64,000 nt of DNA from Dactylosporangium sucinum (GTDB taxonomy: Bacteria; Actinomycetota; Actinomycetes; Mycobacteriales; Micromonosporaceae). Location of the stretch: positions 193,897 through 257,896 of the forward strand of contig NZ_BMPI01000007.1 in assembly GCF_014647515.1 (NCBI RefSeq), given 5' to 3'. Below are positions 10,191-26,449 of this stretch, piece by piece (position 1 is the first letter of the stretch; each line of letters opens with the position of its first letter). The notes under the pieces are model-generated. The model saw only the letters and a list, made by a program, of their open reading frames with translations, did no database searches and was not told the DNA's origin. Position numbers and translations under genes: made by a program.

Positions 10191-11384
10191 TTACTTGATG
10201 ATCTTCGTCACACGACCGGCGCCGACGGTGCGGCCACCCTCGCGGATCGCGAAGCGGAGGTTCTCCTCCATGGCGATCGGCTGGATGAGCTGCACGGACA
10301 TGGTGGTGTTGTCACCCGGCATGACCATCTCGGTGCCTTCCGGCAGCGTCACGACGCCGGTGACGTCGGTGGTGCGGAAGTAGAACTGCGGACGGTAGTT
10401 CTGGAAGAACGGGGTGTGCCGGCCACCCTCCTCCTTGGAGAGGATGTAGACGGTCGCCTCGAACTCGGTGTGCGGGGTGTTGCTACCCGGCTTCACCACG
10501 ACCATGCCGCGCTCGACGTCCTCGCGCTTGATGCCACGCAGGAGCAGACCGACGTTCTCGCCGGCACGCGCCTCGTCGAGGATCTTGCGGAACATCTCGA
10601 TCGCCGTGCAGGTGGTCTTCATCGACTTGGCCTTGATGCCAACGATCTCGACCTCCTCGTTCGGCTTGAGGATGCCACGCTCGACGCGGCCGGTGACGAC
10701 CGTGCCACGACCGGTGATCGTGAAGACGTCCTCGACGGGCATGAGGAACGGCTTCTCGGTCTCGCGCTCGGGCTGCGGGATCGCGGTGTCGACCGCGTTC
10801 ATCAGCTCCAGCAGCGCCTCGGTCCACTTCGCGTCGCCCTCGAGCGCCTTGAGCGCCGAGACCCGCACGACCGGAGCGTCGTCGCCCGGGAACTCCTGGG
10901 TCGACAGCAGCTCGCGGACCTCGAGCTCGACGAGCTCCAGGAGCTCCTCGTCCTCGACCATGTCGCTCTTGTTGAGCGCCACGACGATGTACGGCACACC
11001 GACCTGGCGGGCCAGCAGCACGTGCTCGCGGGTCTGCGGCATGGGGCCGTCGGTCGCCGCCACCACCAGGATCGCGCCGTCCATCTGCGCGGCACCGGTG
11101 ATCATGTTCTTGATGTAGTCGGCGTGACCCGGGCAGTCCACGTGCGCGTAGTGCCGGTTCGCGGTCTGGTACTCGACGTGCGCGATCGAGATCGTGATGC
11201 CGCGGGCCTTCTCCTCCGGCGCCTTGTCGATCTCGTCGAACGGCGTGTACGGGTTGAGGTCCGGGTACTGGTCGTGCAGCACCTTGGTAATGGCCGCAGT
11301 CAGCGTCGTCTTACCGTGGTCGATGTGACCGATGGTGCCGATGTTGACGTGCGGCTTAGTCCGCTCGAACTTCGCCTTCGCCAC
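10191..11384 (-). CDS. tuf: Elongation factor Tu
   Basis: EF-Tu delivers aminoacyl-tRNA to the ribosome as a GTPase. The GTG chosen follows a GGAGG ribosome-binding site by six bases and gives 397 residues starting [19 protein letters not shown]; upstream in-frame codons have no family similarity. The P-loop GHIDHGKT (residues 19 to 26), DCPGHADY switch II and NKSD are intact, followed by beta-barrel domains 2 and 3. It follows fusA by 131 bp and ends the str operon order. Confidence 0.98.
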   Translation of the reverse strand: MAKAKFERTKPHVNIGTIGHIDHGKTTLTAAITKVLHDQYPDLNPYTPFDEIDKAPEEKARGITISIAHVEYQTANRHYAHVDCPGHADYIKNMITGAAQMDGAILVVAATDGPMPQTREHVLLARQVGVPYIVVALNKSDMVEDEELLELVELEVRELLSTQEFPGDDAPVVRVSALKALEGDAKWTEALLELMNAVDTAIPQPERETEKPFLMPVEDVFTITGRGTVVTGRVERGILKPNEEVEIVGIKAKSMKTTCTAIEMFRKILDEARAGENVGLLLRGIKREDVERGMVVVKPGSNTPHTEFEATVYILSKEEGGRHTPFFQNYRPQFYFRTTDVTGVVTLPEGTEMVMPGDNTTMSVQLIQPIAMEENLRFAIREGGRTVGAGRVTKIIK

Positions 11385-11515
11385 TGGTGTCCTCCTGTGG
11401 ACTTCTTGGTTCGCGGTACGCCGACGCTGGAAGCGCCGACGCACCCTGTCGACTTGGGTCTGGCGGCTGAAGCCTCAGGCCCGCTGACACAGCCTCACGG
11501 CCACTACCGGGGGAC

Positions 11516-13615
11516 TTACTCCCCGGTTGCCTTCGCGATGATCTCCTTCGCCACGTTCGCGGGAACCTCGGCGTAGGAGTCGAACTGCATCGAGTAGCTC
11601 GCCCGGCCCTGGGTCTTCGACCGCAGGTCGCCGACGTAGCCGAACATTTCCGACAACGGCACGGTGGCGCGGACGACACGGGCGCCGCCGCGCTCCTCCA
11701 TCGCCTGGATGGTGCCCCGCCGGGAGTTGAGGTCGCCGATGACGTCGCCCATGTTCTCCTCGGGCGTCGTCACCTCGACGGCCATCAGCGGCTCGAGGAG
11801 CACCGGGTTGGCCCGGCGAGCCGCGTCCTTCAGCACCATCGAACCGGCGATCTTGAAGGCCATTTCCGACGAGTCGACCTCGTGGTACTGACCGTCGAGG
11901 AGCGTCAGCTTCAGGCCCACCAGCGGGAAGCCCGCGAGCACGCCGTACTGCATGGCGTCCTGCGCACCGGCGTCGACCGAGGGGATGAACTCCTTCGGGA
12001 TGCGGCCACCGGTGACGGCGTTGACGAACTCGTAGGTCGGGCCGTCGGCGGTCTGCTCCAGCGGCTCGAGCCGGACGATGACCCGCGCGTACTGGCCGGA
12101 GCCACCCGTCTGCTTCTTGTGGGTGTACTCGACCTTGTCCGCGGTCGACTTCACCGTCTCGCGGTAGGCCACCTGCGGCTTGCCGATGTTGGCCTCGACG
12201 TTGAACTCGCGCCGCATGCGGTCGACGAGGATGTCGAGGTGCAGCTCGCCCATGCCGGCGATGACCGTCTGCCCGGTCTCCTCGTCGTTCTTGACGCGGA
12301 AGGTCGGGTCCTCCTCGGCCAGCCGCTGGATGGCGACGCCCAGCTTCTCCTGGTCAGCCTTGGTCTTCGGCTCGATCGCCACCTCGATGACCGGCTCCGG
12401 GAAGGTCATCGACTCGAGGATGACCGGGTTGCCCGGGTCGCACAGCGTGTCACCGGTGGTGGTCTGCTTGAGACCCTGCACGGCGATGATGTCGCCGGCG
12501 CCGGCGCTGCTGCGCTCCTCACGCTTGTTCGCGTGCATCTGGTAGATCTTGCCGATCCGCTCCTTGCGGTCCTTGGTGGAGTTGACCACCTGGGTGCCGG
12601 AGTCGAGCGTGCCGGAGTAGATGCGCACGTAGGTGAGCTTGCCGAGGTGCTTGTCCGTCTGGATCTTGAACGCAAGGCCGGAGAACGGCTCGCTGACCGA
12701 TGGCTTGCGCAGCAGCGGCGTCTCGCCGTCCGTCGCGATGCCCTCGATCGCCGGGATGTCCAGCGGCGACGGCAGGTACTCCACGACGGCGTCGAGCATG
12801 GGCTGGACGCCCTTGTTCTTGAACGCCGAGCCGCACACGACCGGGTTGAGCTTGCCGGCGATGGTCGCCCGGCGGATCGCGGCCTTCAGGTCCTTGACGT
12901 CGATCTCCTCGCCGTCGAGGTAGCGGACCATGATGTCGTCGTCCGCCTCGGACAGCGTCTCGAGGAGCTTCTCCCGCCACTCGTTGGCCTGGTCGACCAG
13001 GTCGGCGGGCACCTCCTCGATCGCGTAGTCCTCACCCTTCTGGGTCTCGCCACGCCAGGTCAGCGCGCGCATCTCGATCAGGTCGACGACGCCGATGTGG
13101 TCGCCCTCGAGCCCGATCGGGATCTGCAGCACCAGCGGGGTGGCGTTGAGCCGGTCGACCATCATCTGCACGCAGCGGAAGAAGTCGGCACCCGTGCGGT
13201 CCAGCTTGTTGACGAAGCACATACGCGGGACGTTGTACTTGTCCGCCTGACGCCAGACGTTCTCGGTCTGCGGCTCCACACCCGCCACGCCGTCGTAGAC
13301 CGCCACCGCGCCGTCCAGGACGCGCAGCGACCGCTCGACCTCGACCGTGAAGTCGACGTGGCCGGGCGTGTCGATGATCTGGATCGTGTGGCCCTTCCAC
13401 TCGCACTTGGTCGCGGCGGAAGTGATGGTGATGCCCCGCTCCTGCTCCTGCTCCATCCAGTCCATGACCGCCGCGCCCTCGTGGACCTCGCCGATCTTGT
13501 ACGTGATGCCGGTGTAGAAGAGGATGCGCTCGGTCGTCGTCGTCTTACCGGCGTCGATGTGCGCCATGATGCCGATGTTGCGGACCTTGGCGAGGGCGGC
13601 GTCTGCGGCAGCCAC
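11516..13615 (-). CDS. fusA: Elongation factor G
   Basis: EF-G drives translocation and, with RRF, ribosome recycling. The 699-residue protein has all five domains: P-loop AHIDAGKT (18 to 25), [31 protein letters not shown], domain II, and domains III to V with the [12 protein letters not shown] segment. Length is normal for canonical EF-G1. It lies between rpsG and tuf. Confidence 0.98.
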   Translation of the reverse strand: MAAADAALAKVRNIGIMAHIDAGKTTTTERILFYTGITYKIGEVHEGAAVMDWMEQEQERGITITSAATKCEWKGHTIQIIDTPGHVDFTVEVERSLRVLDGAVAVYDGVAGVEPQTENVWRQADKYNVPRMCFVNKLDRTGADFFRCVQMMVDRLNATPLVLQIPIGLEGDHIGVVDLIEMRALTWRGETQKGEDYAIEEVPADLVDQANEWREKLLETLSEADDDIMVRYLDGEEIDVKDLKAAIRRATIAGKLNPVVCGSAFKNKGVQPMLDAVVEYLPSPLDIPAIEGIATDGETPLLRKPSVSEPFSGLAFKIQTDKHLGKLTYVRIYSGTLDSGTQVVNSTKDRKERIGKIYQMHANKREERSSAGAGDIIAVQGLKQTTTGDTLCDPGNPVILESMTFPEPVIEVAIEPKTKADQEKLGVAIQRLAEEDPTFRVKNDEETGQTVIAGMGELHLDILVDRMRREFNVEANIGKPQVAYRETVKSTADKVEYTHKKQTGGSGQYARVIVRLEPLEQTADGPTYEFVNAVTGGRIPKEFIPSVDAGAQDAMQYGVLAGFPLVGLKLTLLDGQYHEVDSSEMAFKIAGSMVLKDAARRANPVLLEPLMAVEVTTPEENMGDVIGDLNSRRGTIQAMEERGGARVVRATVPLSEMFGYVGDLRSKTQGRASYSMQFDSYAEVPANVAKEIIAKATGE

Positions 13616-13661
13616 TTCGAATCCCTACTTCGTCTCTCGTCGGATGCTGGGGAAGCGTCGC

Positions 13662-14132
13662 TTACCAGCGGTAGTGCGCGAAGGCCTTGTTGGACTCCGC
13701 CATCTTGTGGGTGTCTTCGCGGCGCTTCACCGAAGCACCGAGACCGTTGCTCGCGTCGAGCAGCTCGTTCATGAGCCGCTCCACCATGGTCTTCTCCCGG
13801 CGGGCCCGGGAGTAGGTGACGAGCCAGCGCAGGCCCAGCGTGGTGGCCCGGGGAGGGCGGACCTCGACCGGCACCTGGTAGGTCGCGCCACCGACGCGGC
13901 GGCTGCGGACCTCGAGGGTCGGCTTCACGTTGTCCATGGCACGCTTCAGCGTCACGACGGGGTCGGTGCCGGTCTTCTCACGCGCACCTTCGAGCGCGCT
14001 GTACACGATGCGCTCGGCGAGCTGGCGCTTGCCCTCGACCAGGATCTTGTTGATCAGCTGGGTGACGAGCAGGGAGTTGTAGACCGGGTCCGCCACGAGC
14101 GGCCGACGCGGCGCGGGGCCTTTACGCGGCAT
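13662..14132 (-). CDS. rpsG: 30S ribosomal protein S7
   Basis: S7 nucleates the 16S rRNA head and borders the E site. Starting at [20 protein letters not shown] gives 156 residues, the standard length. The frame is open upstream, but that part overlaps rpsL and lacks family similarity. The motif [18 protein letters not shown] is diagnostic. The gap to rpsL is one base. Confidence 0.98.
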   Translation of the reverse strand: MPRKGPAPRRPLVADPVYNSLLVTQLINKILVEGKRQLAERIVYSALEGAREKTGTDPVVTLKRAMDNVKPTLEVRSRRVGGATYQVPVEVRPPRATTLGLRWLVTYSRARREKTMVERLMNELLDASNGLGASVKRREDTHKMAESNKAFAHYRW

Positions 14133-14133
14133 G

Positions 14134-14508
14134 TCAGCTCTTCTCCTTCTTCGCGCCGTAACGGCTGCGAGCCTGCTTGCGGTTGCGGACACCCTGCGTG
14201 TCCAGCGAGCCGCGAATGATCTTGTAGCGCACGCCGGGGAGGTCCTTCACACGACCGCCACGCACCAGCACGATCGAGTGCTCCTGGAGGTTGTGACCGA
14301 CACCCGGGATGTAGGCCGTGACCTCGATGCTGTTGCTCAGCCGGACACGGGCCACCTTGCGCAGCGCCGAGTTGGGCTTCTTCGGCGTGGTCGTGTACAC
14401 ACGCGTGCAGACGCCCCGTCGCTGCGGGCTTCCCTTGAGCGCCGGCGTCTTGGTCTTGCTCAGCTTCGCCTGGCGGCCCTTGCGGACCAGCTGCTGGATC
14501 GTAGGCAC
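14134..14508 (-). CDS. rpsL: 30S ribosomal protein S12
   Basis: S12 controls decoding accuracy and is the streptomycin target. A GTG start with an upstream GGGAGAGGCAGG ribosome-binding stretch gives 124 residues beginning [12 protein letters not shown]. Lysines K43 ([10 protein letters not shown]) and K88 (GGRVKDLPG), the classical sites of streptomycin-resistance changes, have the drug-sensitive residues. The str operon promoter lies about 220 bp upstream. Confidence 0.98.
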   Translation of the reverse strand: MPTIQQLVRKGRQAKLSKTKTPALKGSPQRRGVCTRVYTTTPKKPNSALRKVARVRLSNSIEVTAYIPGVGHNLQEHSIVLVRGGRVKDLPGVRYKIIRGSLDTQGVRNRKQARSRYGAKKEKS

Positions 14509-14580
14509 TGGGCCTGCCTCTCCCTTCGGCCTCCCGGCCGCACGTCTTCTTCTTCGCTGTCTGCACGGCGTGGACCGGCA

Positions 14581-14600
14581 CCCGCGGTCGGGCGTGTCGC
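14581..14600 (-). repeat. 20-nt leader element shared with rpsJ leader (copy 2)
   Basis: This is an exact 20-nt match to the element in the rpsJ leader, in the same orientation and 73 nt before the rpsL start. Bases flanking the match differ, so the identity is limited to the element. Its first half closes a GGGCG/CGCCC hairpin here. Confidence 0.7.
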
Positions 14601-14728
14601 CCAATCCGCGACCCGGCCCGTTTGATCCCAGCCCGGGGTTGTGGTCCGCACCCACCCTCAACTCCCGCGGAGGCGGGCCGATGTGGGCGCACGCACGAGT
14701 TGCCCGGCCAAGCCGGGCACGAGGGGAA

Positions 14729-14757
14729 AGAGTACCCACCGTGAGGACGCTGGTCAA
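14729..14757 (-). promoter_or_regulatory. str operon promoter
   Basis: On the minus strand TTGACC (-35) and TACTCT (-10) are separated by exactly 17 bp, a near-consensus housekeeping sigma promoter. The predicted start is about 214 nt before rpsL. This is the best promoter match in the window. Confidence 0.75.
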
Positions 14758-14847
14758 AATGAGGACCCGACCCTACGACGGAACACTCTTCACGCTAAGA
14801 GTACCTGGTCGCGAATCGACACGTCCCGCGGGCTCCCGATAGTGCCC

Positions 14848-15384
14848 TCAGGCCGCCAGTAGCAACGCGATCAGGATGGACAGCAGGGCGAACCCGGCGC
14901 CGACCGAGCCGAGCACGAGGCCGGTGATCGCCATGCCCTTGCCGCTCACGCCGCGGCCGGCCAGCCGGATCTGCCGCATGCCGAAGATGCCCAGGCCGAT
15001 CGCGCCGAGCCCGAGGAAGACCGACAGGGCGGTGAACGCGCCGCCGGCCGCGGGGCCCCAGCCGTCCGCCGCGCCGGCCACGCCCAGGCAGGTCACGAAC
15101 AGCGAGACCAGGATCGAGGCGATGCCGGCCACCAGGCTGCCGATCGAGGGGCCGCTCGGCGCCGTGTGGACCAGCGGGTAGGCGACCCCGAACGGCGTGC
15201 CCTGCACCAGGTCGACGCGCATAGCCGCGACCGCCGTCGGCGGCGGTGGCGGAGGGGGCGGCGGGTAACCCGGCGGATAACCGTAATAGCCGGCGGGTTG
15301 CGGATGGGCCGGGTGCATCGGCGGCGGGCCGGGAGGGCCGGCCTGGCCGGGGTACCCGCCCGGGGGACCAGCGGGGTGGCCCAC
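14848..15384 (-). CDS. Proline-rich DUF4190-like membrane protein
   Basis: The 178-residue product begins at GTG with about 50 residues of Gly, Pro, Tyr and His repeats (GYYGYPPGYPPPPPP...), probably an extended cytoplasmic tail. Two or three hydrophobic segments follow (SIGSLVAGIASILVSLFVTCL, AFTALSVFLGLGAIGLGIFGM and the C-terminal GLVLGSVGAGFALLSILIAL). This layout resembles the DUF4190 family found in many actinobacteria, whose function is unknown. The start is one base after the stop of the upstream small membrane gene, so the two form an operon. Why this pair sits between rpoC and rpsL is not evident. Confidence 0.8.
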   Translation of the reverse strand: MGHPAGPPGGYPGQAGPPGPPPMHPAHPQPAGYYGYPPGYPPPPPPPPPTAVAAMRVDLVQGTPFGVAYPLVHTAPSGPSIGSLVAGIASILVSLFVTCLGVAGAADGWGPAAGGAFTALSVFLGLGAIGLGIFGMRQIRLAGRGVSGKGMAITGLVLGSVGAGFALLSILIALLLAA

Positions 15385-15385
15385 G

Positions 15386-15721
15386 TCAGTTCACCGTCGG
15401 GTCGAAGTCGGTGCCGCGCTGCCGCGCGTAGGCCAGCAGGCCGATGATCGCCAGCACGACCAGCATGGCGATGGCGAGCACGATGCCGGTCCAGGCCAGC
15501 CGGACGCCGGTGCGCAGCCGCCGCGCGCCGAGCAGGAACCCCTCGGCCGCGACCAGCTCACCGCGCGCCTCCCTGGCCATCAGCAGGGCGATGGTCGCCG
15601 GGATCACCCCGCCGAGGAACGGCCCGGTCACGACGGAGAGCAGCCCCAGGCCCAGCACGGCCGAGGACTTCGTCGCGCGGACCGGGTCCGGGTCGAGCGG
15701 GTGCCGGGTCGCAGACGTCAC
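15386..15721 (-). CDS. Small two-helix membrane protein
   Basis: The 111-residue product has hydrophobic segments at about residues 20 to 48 (AVLGLGLLSVVTGPFLGGVIPATIALLMA) and 75 to 98 (LAWTGIVLAIAMLVVLAIIGLLAYA), with a charged loop between. It resembles the DUF4190-type neighbour in layout but lacks the proline-rich tail. GTG start. It lies just after the rpoC terminator in map terms but is transcribed away from rpoC toward rpsL. Function unknown. Confidence 0.75.
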   Translation of the reverse strand: MTSATRHPLDPDPVRATKSSAVLGLGLLSVVTGPFLGGVIPATIALLMAREARGELVAAEGFLLGARRLRTGVRLAWTGIVLAIAMLVVLAIIGLLAYARQRGTDFDPTVN

Positions 15722-15747
15722 CAGACGACCTTATCCCGCGGAACGCG

Positions 15748-15779
15748 AAGAGGGCGGGGGCCCGGGCCCCCGCCCTCTT
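15748..15779 (-). terminator. rpoC terminator
   Basis: A 32-bp perfect palindrome (AAGAGGGCGGGGGC and its complement around CCGG) lies 21 bp after the rpoC stop. On the minus strand the stem ends in CTCTT and so gives a short U-rich end. It should stop rpoBC transcription before the small membrane genes. Confidence 0.85.
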
Positions 15780-15800
15780 TCACGGACGTTCGGTGCTGGT

Positions 15801-19688
<3,888 letters not shown>

Positions 19689-19742
19689 TTCGTCTATGTC
19701 CTCACGATTCAGTTGCTCGGGTAATTGCTAGGCCGCGGGGCG

Positions 19743-19768
19743 CGGCGCCGGCCGTGGGACCGGCGCCG
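19743..19768 (-). promoter_or_regulatory. Hairpin in the rpoB-rpoC gap
   Basis: A 9-bp perfect stem (CGGCGCCGG) with an 8-nt loop lies immediately after the rpoB stop. There is no U-tract. It may be an RNA processing or pausing site rather than a terminator, because rpoC has to be co-transcribed. Confidence 0.5.
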
Positions 19769-19776
19769 CCCGCGAA

Positions 19777-23205
<3,429 letters not shown>

Positions 23206-23549
23206 GATGCGTCCTTCCGAGGACCGGTGGTGCAGACAGGCCGTTTTGCGTGCAGGCTGACGACCCCCGAGGTGATGAGTGCCCACGAAGAGGCACCTCA
23301 CGCCAGAGGTGAAGTCAGAAGACAGCGCAAACTAGCAGTGTAGCCGAAAGGCTAACCGCTGTCGAGCGGCCCCGTGCACGATGTTTCCAACGATCTTTCG
23401 CGAAGATCGTTTCTCCACCGGCCGAGCCGCTCGCGTCGGTCGTGGCCTGCAGCTCACCAGTCGATGCGCTCAGAGCCGGACCCAAGAAGGGCCGGGGCAC
23501 ATCGGTCGGGCCGCTGGCCGCCGCGTCCGCGGAAAGGCAGTGCCTGATT

Positions 23550-23579
23550 AGCGTGCCTGCCCGCCGGTCATCGCGTCAA
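23550..23579 (-). promoter_or_regulatory. Candidate rpoB promoter
   Basis: TTGACG and CACGCT are spaced 18 bp on the minus strand. The -35 is good; the -10 matches only at the A and final T that matter most. A TAATCA overlaps just downstream. It lies about 345 bp before the rpoB start. Confidence 0.4.
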
Positions 23580-23708
23580 GGGTTCCCACGCGCGTCGGGG
23601 CACCGTGACAGATATCTCGCAGTCCGACCACTAAGTGTTGTGGTCGACACCCCTAGATCTTGGGTCCTTACCATCGCACCAGCATCCGACCCGGTCGCGA
23701 AAACACGA

Positions 23709-23734
23709 ACGGCCGCCGGCGAACCGGCGGCCGT
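23709..23734 (-). terminator. rplJL terminator or attenuator
   Basis: A perfect 11-bp stem (ACGGCCGCCGG) with a TTCG loop on the minus strand lies 21 bp after the rplL stop and is followed by TCGTGTTTTCG. It should terminate or attenuate rplJL transcripts before rpoB. Confidence 0.8.
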
Positions 23735-23754
23735 CCCTATGGCGTTGTCGCAGG

Positions 23755-24138
23755 TTACTTGAGGGTAACCTTGGCGCCCTCGGCCTCGAGCTTCGCCTTG
23801 CCCTTGTCGGCGGTCTCCTTGTTGACCTTCTCGAGGACGGCCTTCGGCGCGGCCTCGACGAGGTCCTTGGCCTCCTTCAGGCCCAGGCCGGTCAGCTCGC
23901 GCACGACCTTGATGACCTGGATCTTCTTGCCGCCGTCACCCTCGAGGATGAGGTCGAACTCGCTCTGCTCTTCCTTCTCCTCGACCGGCGCGGCAGCGCC
24001 GCCGCCCGCAGCGATGGCAACGGGGGCCGCGGCGGTGACCTCGAAGACCTCTTCGAACTTCTTGACGAACTCGGACAGCTCGATCAGCGTCATCTCCTTG
24101 AACGCGTCGAGCAGGTCCTCGGTGCTCAGCTTCGCCAT
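23755..24138 (-). CDS. rplL: 50S ribosomal protein L7/L12
   Basis: L12 dimers form the stalk that recruits and activates translational GTPases. The 127-residue product has the N-terminal dimerisation helices ([32 protein letters not shown]), an Ala/Gly hinge ([22 protein letters not shown]) and the C-terminal domain with [24 protein letters not shown]. It lies 42 bp after rplJ. Confidence 0.98.
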   Translation of the reverse strand: MAKLSTEDLLDAFKEMTLIELSEFVKKFEEVFEVTAAAPVAIAAGGGAAAPVEEKEEQSEFDLILEGDGGKKIQVIKVVRELTGLGLKEAKDLVEAAPKAVLEKVNKETADKGKAKLEAEGAKVTLK

Positions 24139-24180
24139 GGTGGCGGTTTCCTTTCCGAAAGTGTGATGTGGGGCACCGGC

Positions 24181-24729
24181 CTACTCGGCCGCGCCGCCGG
24201 ATTCCTTCTCGCGCTTCTCCTGCAGGGCAGCCACGGTGCGGGCCGCCTTCGACAGCGGCGCCTGGAACAGGGCCGCGGCCTTGCTGAGGTTGCCCTTCAT
24301 GGCGCCGGCCAGCTTGGCCAGCAGCACCTCACGCGACTCCAGGTCGGCCAGGCGACGGACCTCGTCCGCGCTGATGGCCTTGCCTTCGAACACGCCGCCC
24401 TTGATCACGAGCAGCGGGTTGGCCTTCGCGAAATCGCGAATGCTCTTCGCCGCCTCGACCGGGTCGCCGGAGACGAAGGCGAGCGCGGTAGGACCGGCAA
24501 ACAAATCGTCGAGACCGCTGATGCCGGCATCCGTCGCGGCACGCTTCGCGAGCGTGTTCTTCGCGACGGCGTACGTGGTCTCCCGGCCCAGGCTGCGGCG
24601 CAGGGTCTTGAGCTGCGCCACGGTCAGCCCGCGGTATTCGGTCAGCACGGTGGCCGTCGAGCCCCGGAAGTGCTCGGTGAGCTCCGCGACCGCGGTGGCC
24701 TTGTCGTCTCGAACCGGCTTGTCCGCCAT
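24181..24729 (-). CDS. rplJ: 50S ribosomal protein L10
   Basis: L10 anchors L12 dimers and represses its own operon by binding the leader. The 182-residue protein begins [24 protein letters not shown], followed by the conserved [19 protein letters not shown]; the C-terminal helix ([16 protein letters not shown]) binds L12. Its leader contains an intrinsic terminator, consistent with attenuation. Confidence 0.98.
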   Translation of the reverse strand: MADKPVRDDKATAVAELTEHFRGSTATVLTEYRGLTVAQLKTLRRSLGRETTYAVAKNTLAKRAATDAGISGLDDLFAGPTALAFVSGDPVEAAKSIRDFAKANPLLVIKGGVFEGKAISADEVRRLADLESREVLLAKLAGAMKGNLSKAAALFQAPLSKAARTVAALQEKREKESGGAAE

Positions 24730-24787
24730 GTCCCTCCTCTCTCCTTGCTTCGGTGCTGGTCACACGATCGGAAAGCCCGCAGCAACG

Positions 24788-24810
24788 AAAAACGCCCCGG
24801 CGCAGGGGCG
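24788..24810 (-). terminator. Attenuator in the rplJ leader
   Basis: On the minus strand CGCCCC-TGCGCC-GGGGCG is followed by TTTTT, a textbook intrinsic terminator, about 60 nt before the rplJ start and within the transcript expected from the upstream promoter. A terminator inside the leader fits attenuation of the L10-L12 operon. The upstream leader has further GC-rich pairing that could act as antiterminator. Confidence 0.7.
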
Positions 24811-24952
24811 CACGGGGCTCGATCCGGCGCGCGGCGGCGCCGATTCTTGCTGTGTCCGGCCCTGCGCGGGTCGCCCGCGTTGATGCGGGACCTTCGACGT
24901 CCGCCTGTTTTGGACAGGAGAGCGTGACCAGCGGTCTTCGGGTTTCGAGTCA

Positions 24953-24981
24953 TTTATACACGGCGCGTCCGGCCGCACCAA
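24953..24981 (-). promoter_or_regulatory. rplJ promoter
   Basis: TTGGTG and TATAAA are separated by 17 bp on the minus strand. The -10 is near consensus and stands out in this GC-rich setting. It lies about 220 bp before rplJ and touches the end of the ABC permease gene. Confidence 0.6.
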
Positions 24982-24982
24982 A

Positions 24983-25675
24983 TCAGGGCCTGGTCAGGCG
25001 CATTCTCGCGTAGAAAACAATCACGATCCCGGTCCACGCGACGCCCCAGCCGGTCGCCAGCGCGACGGCCGCCAGGTCGGCCCCGCCGACCGTCTCGCGG
25101 GCGGCCGCCATCACGGGCGGCATGAGCCACGGCGCCGGCGAGCTCTTCAGGCCCAGGACGATCGCCAGGACGAGGCCGCCGACGAGCACGGCCAGGCCGC
25201 GCGCCGCCTGACCCGACACCGCGCGGCTGGCCAGGGCGCCGAGGGCCACCGCCGGCAGCAGGAGCAGCAGGTGCGCCCACACGCCGAGGGCGATGCCCTC
25301 GGCCAGGGGCGGGTCGCCGGCCTGCTGCGGGCCGGTCACCCCGCCGACCACCCACGGCAGCACCAACGCGATCAGGACCACCGGCAGGCCGGCAACGAGG
25401 GCCGCGAGGAGGCCGGCGGCTGTTTCCCGGAACGCACCGCCGACCGCCACCCGGCCGAGCCGTCGCTGGACGTCCGGCTCGACGTCGAGCAGGATCTTCG
25501 TCTGCCAGGCAAGCACGCCGAACAGGACGGCGGCGGAGACCCCGTAGGCCTCGCCGGCCTGGGCCTGGCCGCCGCCGTAGAGGATCGACAGCACCACGAG
25601 CGCGGCCAGCACGGGCGCCGCGGCCCGGCCGGTCTGCACGAAGCCGGCCAGCCGCATCCGGACGAGCGCGGTCAT
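24983..25675 (-). CDS. ABC-2 type membrane protein
   Basis: The ATG overlapping the upstream ATPase gene by four bases gives a 230-residue hydrophobic protein. About six membrane segments are visible (for example APVLAALVVLSILYGG, AAGLLAALVAGLPVVLIALVLPWVVGG, LLLLLPAVALGALA and GLAVLVGGLVLAIVLGL). It is the probable membrane partner of the adjacent ATPase. A much longer reading in the same frame continues upstream but is out of register with the ATPase and is an artefact. Substrate unknown. Confidence 0.8.
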   Translation of the reverse strand: MTALVRMRLAGFVQTGRAAAPVLAALVVLSILYGGGQAQAGEAYGVSAAVLFGVLAWQTKILLDVEPDVQRRLGRVAVGGAFRETAAGLLAALVAGLPVVLIALVLPWVVGGVTGPQQAGDPPLAEGIALGVWAHLLLLLPAVALGALASRAVSGQAARGLAVLVGGLVLAIVLGLKSSPAPWLMPPVMAAARETVGGADLAAVALATGWGVAWTGIVIVFYARMRLTRP

Positions 25676-26397
25676 CGGGGCACCACCTCGTCCCGCACCC
25701 CGAGGACCTCGAAGCCGCCGGCCCGCAGCCGCTCCAGGGCCTCGGGCGCGTCGGCGGCCGCGACGGCCACCTCGATCACGCGCCGTGCCTCGAGCTGCGC
25801 GCCCTCGCGGACCTCGCCGTCGCGCACGTGCCAGCGGCGGGCACCGGGGAGCCGGCCGACCTCGCCGAGGTGGTCGCTGATCAGCACCGAGCCGCCGCGC
25901 GCCACCACCTCGCCGACGATCTGCGGGACGTGCTCGCGGGTCTGTGCGTCGAGGCCCTCCCACGGCTCGTCGAGCACCAGCAGGTCGGGCGGCACGAGCA
26001 GGGCCTGGACCAGGCCGACCTTCTGGGCCGAGCCCTTCGAGAGGCGGCTCAGCCGGACGTCGAGAAAGCCGGTGAAGCCGAGGCGGTCGGCCCACCGCTC
26101 GATCTGGGCCTCGTCACCGCCGCGGATCGCGGCCATGTGGCGCAGCAGGCCGCGGGCGGTGAAGGGCTGGTCGGCGGGGAAGCGCTCGGGCACCCAGCCA
26201 ACGACCGGCGGACGGCCCTCGACGGCGCCCCGGCCGGGCCGCAGGACGCCGGCCGCGAGCTGCAGGAGCGTGGACTTGCCGGCGCCGTTGCGGCCCTCGA
26301 CGACGGCGACCTCGCCGGGCGGGAGGGTCAGGGTGACGCCGCGAAGCGTCCACGCGGCGCCGCGCGCGTATCGGAACCAGACGTCCTGGAAACGCAC
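25672..26397 (-). CDS. ABC transporter ATP-binding protein
   Basis: The 241-residue ATPase has Walker A GRNGAGKS (35 to 42), signature LSKGSAQKV, Walker B LLVLDEPWEGLD and an SDH switch histidine (VLISDHLGEV). Signature LSKGSAQK resembles ABC-2 exporters of the CcmA or BcrA type. The GTG start lies one base after the rplA terminator stem, so there is no room for a ribosome-binding site and the gene may be leaderless or start later. It forms an operon with the downstream membrane gene. Neighbouring ribosomal genes do not suggest a substrate. Confidence 0.88.
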   Translation of the reverse strand: MRFQDVWFRYARGAAWTLRGVTLTLPPGEVAVVEGRNGAGKSTLLQLAAGVLRPGRGAVEGRPPVVGWVPERFPADQPFTARGLLRHMAAIRGGDEAQIERWADRLGFTGFLDVRLSRLSKGSAQKVGLVQALLVPPDLLVLDEPWEGLDAQTREHVPQIVGEVVARGGSVLISDHLGEVGRLPGARRWHVRDGEVREGAQLEARRVIEVAVAAADAPEALERLRAGGFEVLGVRDEVVPR

Positions 26398-26398
26398 C

Positions 26399-26427
26399 GG
26401 GACAGCGTGCCACAGACACGCTGTCCC
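26399..26427 (-). terminator. rplKA terminator
   Basis: A perfect 11-bp stem (GGGACAGCGTG) with a 7-nt loop lies 22 bp after rplA. It separates the ribosomal operon from the ABC transporter genes. The U-tract is weak (GCGTTTCC). Confidence 0.8.
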
Positions 26428-26449
26428 GGTGTTACCCGTCTTGCCGGTG

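Larger units (their letters stand above)
14509..14847 (-). promoter_or_regulatory. rpsL (str operon) promoter and leader region
   Basis: This 339-bp gap holds no gene. It contains a strong promoter, then right after the expected transcript start a GCCCGGC-TTG-GCCGGGC hairpin, then the 20-nt element shared with the rpsJ leader, inside a GGGCG-ACA-CGCCC mini-hairpin. Further upstream a second TACTCTT-like -10 occurs without a good -35. Confidence 0.6.
23206..23754 (-). promoter_or_regulatory. rplL-rpoB intergenic region with rpoB leader
   Basis: Nothing in these 549 bases reads as a gene in either direction. It holds the rplL terminator at the upstream end, a candidate rpoB promoter in the middle and a leader of some 340 nt. 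The long untranslated leader matches the common arrangement in actinobacteria, where rpoBC has its own promoter in addition to read-through from rplJL. Confidence 0.6.

Noticed and set aside
10416..11576. 386-residue plus-strand frame opposite tuf
   Set aside because: Antisense shadow of EF-Tu; no independent evidence.
11882..13774. 630-residue plus-strand frame opposite fusA
   Set aside because: Shadow of the elongation factor G gene; no start context or homology.
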